Below are positions 54,076-61,000 of a stretch of DNA of 61,000 bases, in pieces. The translations under genes and the position numbers were made by a program. The stretch covers positions 9,512,288 to 9,573,287 of the forward strand of contig CM022673.1 of the NCBI GenBank assembly GCA_012295275.1. Direction: 5' to 3'. Below the pieces are notes generated by a model. It did not search any database. It worked only from the letters and a program-made list of their open reading frames with translations, and was not told the origin of the DNA. The number at the start of each line of letters is the position of its first letter. The stretch's first letter is position 1. Origin of the DNA: Chrysomallon squamiferum (Eukaryota; Mollusca; Gastropoda; Neomphalida; Peltospiridae).

Positions 54076-55330
54076 CTGAAAAGATGCAGAAAAATAATAA
54101 AAGAATTCAAAGAATTACAAAATAATGCATAGATTAACTGGTTTTTGTAACAAGTAAACATTCACATGTCCTTTTTTTTTGGTCAAATCTTGGCTCTTTC
54201 CAATATAACTCTCTCTTTCTTTCTTTCCTTTTTTTTTTTTTCTCCCTCCTTCCCTCTTTCCACTCTCTGTCTGTCTCTGTGTCTCTCTCTCTTTCTTTCT
54301 CTCTATCTACTCATTTATCTCTATTTCCTTAACTCTCTCTTTTTTCTCACTCTCTGATAATAATAAAAAATAACAATAACAACAACAATAACAATGATGA
54401 CATTAAAAAGTAATCTGTAACTAGTTTATTTGATCAATAATGAGATTAATTCGTCAGAGAGTCCTATGATTTTTTAGAAGTAAATTATGAGACAGTGTTT
54501 TACCTAAGCCCACGACTAAGTTTCTCGTAGTTCATTCCTTCATTGTTTTTGATGCGGCCCCAAAGCACTGCAACGTGTTTAGGGCTGACAATCTCAAACT
54601 CGCCCCTCATTCGATGCACCCACCTAACTAGGAGTGGATTTGCTTCTTTGTGTTCAAGCAACTTGAAAATGAAGTTCCAAAGTCGAGGTTGTCCTTTTTC
54701 ATCTGAATAATAAATATATATATATATATATATTTATATAAATTATGTGTTGATTATGCATTTATCAATAATGCAGGTGTGTATAAATAAATATAATTAT
54801 TTTGATGCTTATATATAACTTAAGAAATAAGATAAAACAAATAAATAAGAAATATTTGAATTACTGATATTAAGTGCAACGGTAACAATAAAGAGGGATT
54901 CAAAACAATACAGAAAAACAGTATATATCAACACATTAGAAATCATGTGACTAATGGCCTCAGTATGGATGTCCATCAAAGTTCAGCTGATTTTTGATTG
55001 GCTAATCAACTCCCCGCCCACCAGTAAATGAAGACATAAAATACCCTAACAGATTCCTGAAGAAATGGTACAATCCAGGAAAGAGGTATTGTGACATATA
55101 TATTACAGGAGAAATTTAACTGTAAATAGGTTTAGAGGTCAGAGGAAATTTTTAATTCAGTGGGATGAATCAAATACGAAAAGCTGTGACCAGTGTGTGG
55201 ATGTATTTGTGTGTTTGTGTGTGGGCATGTTTTTGTGTGTGTTAGTGTATATGTATTTGTGTCGTGTGTGTGTTGTGTGTTAGTGTTTGTGTCGTGTGTA
55301 TATGTGTTAGTGTATGTGTGTGTATATGCA

Positions 55331-55411
<81 letters not shown>

Positions 55412-56494
55412 GTTATTATTATTACTATTTTACAGTTTTTGACAAAAGTGTGAGATAAATACCTTCAGTATTTGATGGATCCTGAAGATCTGTGTCACTA
55501 ATGACATCACCAGGGTAATTAGTCACACTGTCATCACCTGTGTCACAAGACAGACTAGCTTCATGCATGATCCTCTGTATAAATGCATCCTGTTCTGCGA
55601 TTCTTTGTTGCATTGCAGGTGATGATTGGTCAATATTCATTTCTATAACAAAAATAACATAGTAATAAAGGAAAGAAGAAAAAAAATATTTAAAAAAAAA
55701 AGAAAAAAAGACAGATAAATATTTGAATGTAAATACTTATTTAAATAAATTTTTTGAAAATTTGTGCTATATGCTGTGAACAGTAAAAAAAAAAAAAAGT
55801 TAAATGTTTAAAAAAAAATTATTATTAAAAATCTAAATATCTTGATGTATCTTCTTTCTTCTTTTTCATTCTTATTTATGTACTATTCTTATTTTTAATA
55901 TTTAAATCTTTTTTTTAGTTTTTTAAGTCTAATATTCAGGACAGTTTAAAATGGGTGTAAAAATGTTTTTGTTTTGTTCTGAACACATAATGTACATTAA
56001 AACATGTCTCAGTCTTTTGAACATTAAGGTCAATTTAAAAATGCCTCGAAGGAACTTTTAACAAATGGAAAAAATAAAATGAAAACACTTAATACACATC
56101 TTGCTTGACTGAATATTTAAGTTAACTTAAACCAGACCTTTAGAAATGATTTTTATTCTGAATTAAAGAAAAACTTACTTTCTTTAATCAATGCTCTCAC
56201 ATCATTCTCATGACAGGGAGTTGTAGTACATGTTGAATTTTTGCACATCGATTTCTTCCTAGGTTTCTGGAGCACCTCAGAACTCTCTTCGTGGATTGGT
56301 GTATTAGAACAATCACTGACAAGGTCCGATAAATTAGGAATGTTTGGAACAAATGACTGTATTTGATCTAAACGTAAATGAATAGAAAATCCATAATGAA
56401 AGAGGAGTTTCATAAAAGAAATGAATTTTATAAAGATGAATGGGTGATGTGTTTAAAAGTGTTATTTTATCTGTTATAAATAATTATTGAAAAA

Positions 56495-56533
<39 letters not shown>

Positions 56534-57487
56534 AACCCCAAATCTATATGTAAATTATATTCTCTACTGTATATTAGTAATAGTAGTAGTAGAAATAATA
56601 AGTACTATAAGTACATTACTTCTTGTTGTTCTAATAATAATAGTAGTAGCTGTTATGGCAGTATAAATGTAGTTGTTACTGTTGTTGTTGGAACAACAGT
56701 AGTAGTTGTATTGGATGTTGCTGCAGCAGTAACTTACTTTGCTGAGAAATTATCTTGTTCTGTGGCTACACTTTCAGTCTTCTCTTTTTCGGATAGGGTT
56801 ATGTTATACAGCATTGTCATGTACATCAGCTCTGAAATGGCTTTTTCTGTTAAAAATATAAAATAAATTACAGAAGCTATTTTCACACCAAAAATTAAAT
56901 AAAATGATTGCTTAATGACATCCAAGATATTTTATAATTAATGAATATTATATAATGTCCTGTCATACAATTTTTGATAGTTTAAATTAAAATATTAGAG
57001 AGGAAACCCAGAGCACAGAAACCTCTGTTATTGATTAGCAGCAAGAAATCTTTGATATAAACACACCCATAGATGGGAAAACATAATCTTTGATAAGCAT
57101 ATTATAAGAGTTTGGAATGGGAAATAATACTGTGTATGACTGAGGTAACAGATTCCAGCCAAAACACTATAAAATATCAAATTATTATCCACTAGACTTT
57201 TGGTTACACATCATCCTAAACTACGAATGGTTCTTGTAACCATGGTGATAAAATAAGATTAAAACAACTGAAATTATTATTGGGCATAAACAGAACTATG
57301 AGAACCTAAACTGTATATAACTGGTCTAGCTTACTTCCAAAATGTGACAATTTTGTTTAATAAACTAATATAATAGACTTAAAATATGAAGCGATTGGCA
57401 CCTACCTCTTATTTCTGACAAGTTTGCTTTGTTGGATATGAAAAAATTGTCAGCAGGATCGCTGTTATAATGCAGTACAGCTTCCAT
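53712..57487 (-). CDS. ETS-domain transcription factor, ESE (EHF/ELF3)-like, five coding exons
   Basis: ETS proteins bind GGA(A/T) DNA in the nucleus. Joining complement(57406-57487, 56179-56367, 55463-55642, 54504-54702, 53712-54075) gives 1014 nt, 337 residues. The ETS domain spans about residues 156-243: RLWNFIFKLLEHKEANPLLV, GEFEIVSPKHVAVLWGRIK, then recognition helix MNYEKLSRGLRYYYKTGVLE and YKWGEKAKIW. LERVxGRLxYK with a W after it is closest to EHF/ELF3. No Pointed (SAM) domain was found, unlike vertebrate ESE factors, so the subfamily is tentative. The C-terminus has a Q-rich run (QMQLQQQQQQ). The start is the ATG at 57487; upstream codons stay open to a TAG in the non-coding first exon but offer no ATG. 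Confidence 0.9.
54504..54702 (-). CDS. ETS factor exon with most of the DNA-binding domain
   Basis: 199 nt, phase 1 in and phase 2 out. It encodes DEKGQPRLWNFIFKLLEH, LLVRWVHRMRGEFEIVSPK, then VLWGRIKNNEGMNYEKLSRG and LR. The helix-3 arginines (SRxLR) are present. The usual alanine between them is glycine. Confidence 0.95.
55333..55408. repeat. CT microsatellite
   Basis: About 37 TC units, preceded by about 140 bp of GT-rich degenerate repeat. Confidence 0.93.
55463..55642 (-). CDS. ETS factor middle exon
   Basis: 180 nt, phase 1 on both sides: MNIDQSSPAMQQRIAEQ, then an acidic stretch ending DLQDPSNTEG. No recognised domain. Donor GTATTT. Confidence 0.85.
56179..56367 (-). CDS. ETS factor exon after the start exon
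   Basis: 189 nt, phase 1 on both sides: (D)QIQSFVPNIPNLSDLVSD to ENDVRALIKE. It joins in frame to 57406-57487 directly. Acceptor CGTTTAG, donor GTAAGT. Confidence 0.85.
56738..56846 (-). other. Exon-like block in the ETS gene (possible frame-breaking alternative exon)
   Basis: It is flanked by a TTTTTAACAG acceptor and an AAA|GTAAGTTA donor and open in the frame entered from the start exon: (E)KAISELMYMTMLYNITLSE onward. Its 109 nt leave phase 2, while the next exon needs phase 1. Inclusion would reach a stop after about ten codons and remove the ETS domain. Confidence 0.4.
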
Positions 57488-57492
57488 ACATT
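57406..57492 (-). CDS. ETS factor first coding exon
   Basis: The start codon is at 57487-57485. The exon encodes MEAVLHYNSDPADNFFISNK then ANLSEIR, ending in phase 1. Acceptor TTTTCTTACAG, donor GTAGGT. An out-of-frame ATG lies four bases upstream. Confidence 0.8.
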
Positions 57493-57921
57493 CTGTAAGA
57501 AAATAAACATTAATAACTAGTGAAATATATATATATATATATATACTCACACACACGCACACACACAAACACACATAATTAAAACAGAAGAATACAAATA
57601 ATTATTAAATTATAATATTAATATATATTTATTAACTTTGAATTCGTAATTTTTATTTTAAATATGAAGACGCCCATTTCATTACACAAATTATTATTAT
57701 TATTTTTTTAGTATTATTGTATTAATATATGATTTAAAATAATAAACAGAACAAATTTACCAATAGTAATAAAACTAAATTAACAATTTTGATTATTTTA
57801 TATATCTACAGACTTTGTTATTTTATTTGCAATATTATATTAAATGTAATAATTATTTTAAACTAAGTTTGGCTATTTGCAGTGGAAAACAAAATATTGT
57901 TGTTATTTTGATTATACTCAC

Positions 57922-58000
57922 CAAATGTTGTGTCCACTCCGAGGTCTTGTATAATTAAAACCTCGGAGCGGCGTTCGCTCTACCTTTATGCTACTTTTTA
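57922..58000 (-). other. Probable non-coding first exon of the ETS gene
   Basis: A GTGAGTA donor at 57921-57915 ends a GC-rich block with a 9-bp perfect hairpin (57937-57945 with 57960-57968). Its reading frame is open into the next exon but has no ATG after the TAG near its 5' end. The transcription start is not visible. Confidence 0.6.
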
Positions 58001-58330
58001 CATTTTTCCAATTGATATAAAATTAGATCACATTACAGTTTAGGAAGTCACGTCAGAAAGCTTTTAACCAATAATCATTCGCGGATTGTGTATGTTCTAT
58101 ATTAAACCACGTGACCACAGTCCTTGAATTCATTGAGTCATACAAATAATACTATTGTGGTCTATTTATAGAATGCACTCGTTTTTAGGTCGCAGATTTG
58201 CTTGCTGATTGGGTAATGTTATCCAATGAAAAGTTTTACATTTTACAATTCTCCAGAAACCGTGTCGAAATAGCAGGTTAGTCACTCAGTTGTAGATTCG
58301 TGCAATTACCTCGTTTTATTGGCCAAAATA
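58001..58330 (-). promoter_or_regulatory. Presumed ETS gene promoter with CCAAT boxes and E-box
   Basis: CCAAT cores lie at 58068-58072 and 58223-58227, and inverted ATTGG at 58208-58212 and about 58317. A CACGTG E-box is at 58108-58113 and a CACGTCA CRE-like half at about 58048-58055. The region lies just upstream of the ETS gene's first exon. Confidence 0.5.
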
Positions 58331-59750
58331 AAGAAAAATAATGTTAGACGAGCACCACCGTTTTATTTTTAACTGTTAGATGTAAAACCTAAACTATTAT
58401 AATTTTTGTAAGGTAAGATGACACAGAGAGTAAGTTATACGGGGTTTTCTTGATATTTGTAAAAGTATTTATTTATTCATTGGCTTTATTATAGTTTCCA
58501 CCTTTGTTTGTTATGTCTGTTTATTTGCAATACGATACGAAATCGAAAATATCAAGTAATGCACGACCATTCACAAACACACACACATACACACACAGAC
58601 AAATACACACACATACACGCACACATACACACAATCCAAATAATAATTTAAAAATAAAAAGAAAGAAAGAAAGAAAGAAAAAGGAATTCGAGATGAAACT
58701 GAAAAGTGACAAAGAAAACACAAGTGAAACAGGTCAGTTAAATAAAATATGCTACAAAATATTTATATGATCACAACAACAACAACAATAACAACAACAA
58801 CAATAGTAATAATAATAATTTAATTAATCCAAAATAAACTCAATTAAATGATGATGCTGAAAGAAAGCAAAATCCATAGAAAAGTAATGTTTTTTTTATA
58901 TATTATTTGTCCATCTGAACATATTACATATTTGAGTCTTTATCTATGTGTGTATGTGTGTGTGCGTGTCGTCTATCTGTGCGCGCGCATGTTGTGTGTG
59001 AATTATTATTTAGTAATTACTGAAATAGAGTAAATACATCTTATAATATTTTAATTAATCAATGAATGTTTTTTTTTTTTTTTTTTTTTTTCTTAATGAC
59101 AGAAAAATCCGTTCGATCGAGTTGAGAATGATTTAAATAGTGTGTATGGATTTTGTTTTAATAAATAACTGAGAAAAAGAGAACAGAAAGAAAGAGAGAT
59201 GGAAGTAGAGGGAGAGAGAGAGGGATGAAAGAGAGAGAGAGAGAGGTGGAGGGAGGGAAACAGCGAAGGTGTGTGTGTGTGCGCGGATGTCTTCTCTGTG
59301 TGTATTTTTATTTATGAATTAATACCTTAGGATATAAATGAACGTCTTTTTTTTTTTCTTTTTTTTTTTTTTTTTTATTTATATTTTTTCCTTTTTTTTT
59401 TTAAATTATTATAATTCTTTTTTTTTTTTTTTTTTTTTCCGCTTATTTACCTACATATCGAAACAACAACAGCAACAACAACTACAAAATAATAATAATA
59501 ATAATATTTTAAAACAGACGGAAGATAAAAAAAGACAAAAGAAAACAAAAGAAGAAAAAGAAGAAGCAATGTATTAACAGTTTCATTGAGTGGAATGACA
59601 ACAAAAGTGAAAGAAGACAAAAGAAGTTGTAATAATTCTTGTAGTTATTGAATAAATAAATAAATAAATAAATAAATAAATATGACACATTAAAATTTGA
59701 AGTAAAACTTTTGTTTATCTGATAGAGTGAGATATCTACTGCTAGCTAAT
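58331..59750. other. Intergenic region, low complexity
   Basis: About 1.4 kb with CA (58575-58632), AAAG (58660-58682), GA (59190-59250) and long poly-T tracts (59067-59090, 59347-59440). No gene recognised. A GTAAG|GTAAGA sequence near 58413 could be a donor, unsupported. Confidence 0.55.
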
Positions 59751-59761
59751 TAATTGGGTCA

Positions 59762-59817
59762 TTACGTCATATGCAAATGTTGACGTCAATGGTCTTTCAA
59801 ACTGTTGTCTTCCGGAG
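59762..59817 (+). promoter_or_regulatory. CRE-octamer-CRE-ETS motif cluster
   Basis: TTACGTCAT (59762-59770), ATGCAAAT octamer (59771-59778), palindromic TGACGTCA (59781-59788) and CTTCCGGAG (59809-59817) fall within 56 bp. It is a plausible promoter or enhancer for the plus-strand gene whose coding exon is at 60474. Confidence 0.5.
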
Positions 59818-60324
59818 CTAGCATGTACATTTTTAACTTTATTTCAGGTTTCGCCGTAGCAGCTGCAAACCACAGTAATGTTGAACATGCTAATTTAGTA
59901 GCCACTCGAAAGATACCAAATCTTCAGAATGCAGAAATATCTCCGGTCTTGTCTGCGTATTTTATGGTATACCTATTTAAACACGTAATTTAGCCTTTGT
60001 CAAATATTTTCAAAATTTATATCAGTTTTAATTTGTAGTTTATATAGTTCTGTGCTACATTACTGGTTACAATTATGCAGTGAATTAGCCAATAAGGTGC
60101 ATTACTTTTATAAATATAATTTCATTAGCAAAGTCTGACATTAGGTCGTTGTTATAATGGTTTAATGAGGTGTGATGAATGTATTCTGTGTCTACCCTGA
60201 GCTGCTTCCCGTTCCAGCCGGTGCTTTGATGATTGTTTTTGATGGATGATATTATCACAAACAGTCGGATTTTATCAATATAACTTTAAAATCGTAAAGA
60301 ATTTTTTTTTTTTGTAATAATAAC

Positions 60325-60326
<2 letters not shown>

Positions 60327-60405
<79 letters not shown>

Positions 60406-60426
60406 ATATATATATATATATATATA
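60327..60426. repeat. CT then TA microsatellite
   Basis: About 38 CT units pass directly into about 11 TA units, ending about 48 bp upstream of the signal-peptide start codon. Confidence 0.93.
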
Positions 60427-60473
60427 TGTGACAGTATGTGTATATTTATTTATATTAAGACTGATCAGCTGGG

Positions 60474-60545
60474 ATGAAGATATCTCTGAATGTTGTACTG
60501 CTGTCTTTGTTGATGCACTGCGTCGGCAGCAAACAACTGAATAAG
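60474..60545 (+). CDS. Probable first coding exon of a secreted protein, partial
   Basis: The ATG at 60474 opens MKISLNVVLLSLLMHCVGS followed by KQLNK, then a AAG|GTAAAC donor at 60546. This is a textbook signal peptide: a basic residue at position 3, a hydrophobic core (LNVVLLSLLM), and a small-residue cleavage site near GS. An acceptor-like TATATTAAG at 60459 could begin the exon, with a 5'UTR exon near 59.8 kb. The rest of the gene lies past the right edge, so the mature protein cannot be named. It could be a chance ORF, but the combination of signal peptide and correctly phased donor argues against that. Confidence 0.5.
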
Positions 60546-61000
60546 GTAAACAAGTCGAGGCGATGAAACTCCCAAATTCTTATTCTGTCCTTGAACCCAC
60601 AAATGAGTTTCTCGCTCCCTTTCTCTCTCTCTCGCTCCGTCTCTCTGTCTCTATGTCTCTGTATCTTTTTCTCTCAACGATATTAATTCATTAATAATTA
60701 ACGATAAATTCGATCCTCCTCAGGGTTCCCCAATAATTATTTTCTTTTCCAACCAATATCCAGCAGCAACGATCTTGGTTAGGATTTCGCTGTAAATGGA
60801 AAGGAGCATATTAATATTTCTTGCTGCTAATAAGTATGCATAAGTGGCTATAAACTGGCGAGAGGATTTTTTTTTCTCTCTCTCATGATATAAATAAAAA
60901 AATCTGTTGACTGACAATATACTGAGATATCTTTTAACTTTTTTTTTTTAAATCACAAATTCGTGATAAATGAATGACACCTTTTAAAAATATACTGTTA
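60546..61000 (+). other. Presumed intron after the signal-peptide exon
   Basis: AT-rich with short CT runs (60615-60675). No further exon recognised before the window ends. Confidence 0.45.

Larger units (their letters stand above)
54076..57405 (-). other. ETS gene introns
   Basis: Introns of 428, 760, 536 and 1038 bp between coding exons. They carry CT/TC-rich DNA (54210-54355), a GT then CT microsatellite (55190-55408), an AAAT run (56497-56533) and ATA/GTA-type repeats (56570-56720). The exon-like block 56738-56846 lies in the last one. Confidence 0.8.

Noticed and set aside
59805-59993. 62-codon plus-strand frame with FAVAAANHSNVEHAN
   Set aside because: No convincing start or homology. 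An acceptor-like TTTATTTCAG interrupts it at 59848, so it is more likely 5'UTR or intron of the downstream gene.

Overview
This is eukaryotic nuclear DNA from an animal, most likely a mollusc or another lophotrochozoan. The evidence is split genes with GT-AG introns, a very AT-rich background with somewhat richer exons, and abundant CA/GT, CT, ATT, AAC and AAAT microsatellites. There are also two decayed copies of what looks like the tRNA-derived SINE common in molluscs. No prokaryotic, viral, CRISPR or operon-like content was seen. The species cannot be named from this window.

Five genes are supported. (1) Positions 1-41.9 kb, minus strand: the 5' two-fifths of an NDR-family kinase (STK38/STK38L, fly tricornered). 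Six coding exons run from the start codon at 25998 to the HRD/DFG-proximal exon at 185; the rest lies beyond the left edge. A non-coding first exon probably lies near 41.74-41.88 kb. Its introns fill two-thirds of the window. (2) 43.1-45.5 kb, plus strand: TAF11, a TFIID histone-fold subunit, in four exons; its low-complexity 5' exon does not keep one reading frame. (3) 46.3-49.8 kb, plus strand: CFAP20, complete in five exons, 193 codons. (4) 53.4-58.0 kb, minus strand: an ETS-domain transcription factor, nearest to the ESE (EHF/ELF3) type by motif, complete at about 337 codons, with one extra exon-like block that would break the frame. (5) 60.47 kb, plus strand: a probable first coding exon of a secreted protein, cut by the right edge.

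The STK38 and TAF11 promoters are divergent, about 1.2 kb apart. CFAP20 follows TAF11 on the same strand, and CFAP20 and the ETS gene converge around a 603-bp pogo/Tigger-like MITE. The genes do not form a pathway. They act separately in signalling, basal transcription, cilia and gene regulation, but four promoter regions share a CTTCCGG/CCGGAAG ETS-type site.

The long introns hold a striking number of old, diverged tandem repeats (units of about 30 to 190 bp), a foldback element and SINE remnants. I found no clear sign of a new multi-gene system. The items most worth checking are the TAF11 frame break, the frame-breaking ETS exon, the repeat-filled 115-bp TAF11 intron, the intact MITE and the CRE-octamer-CRE promoter cluster near 59.8 kb.
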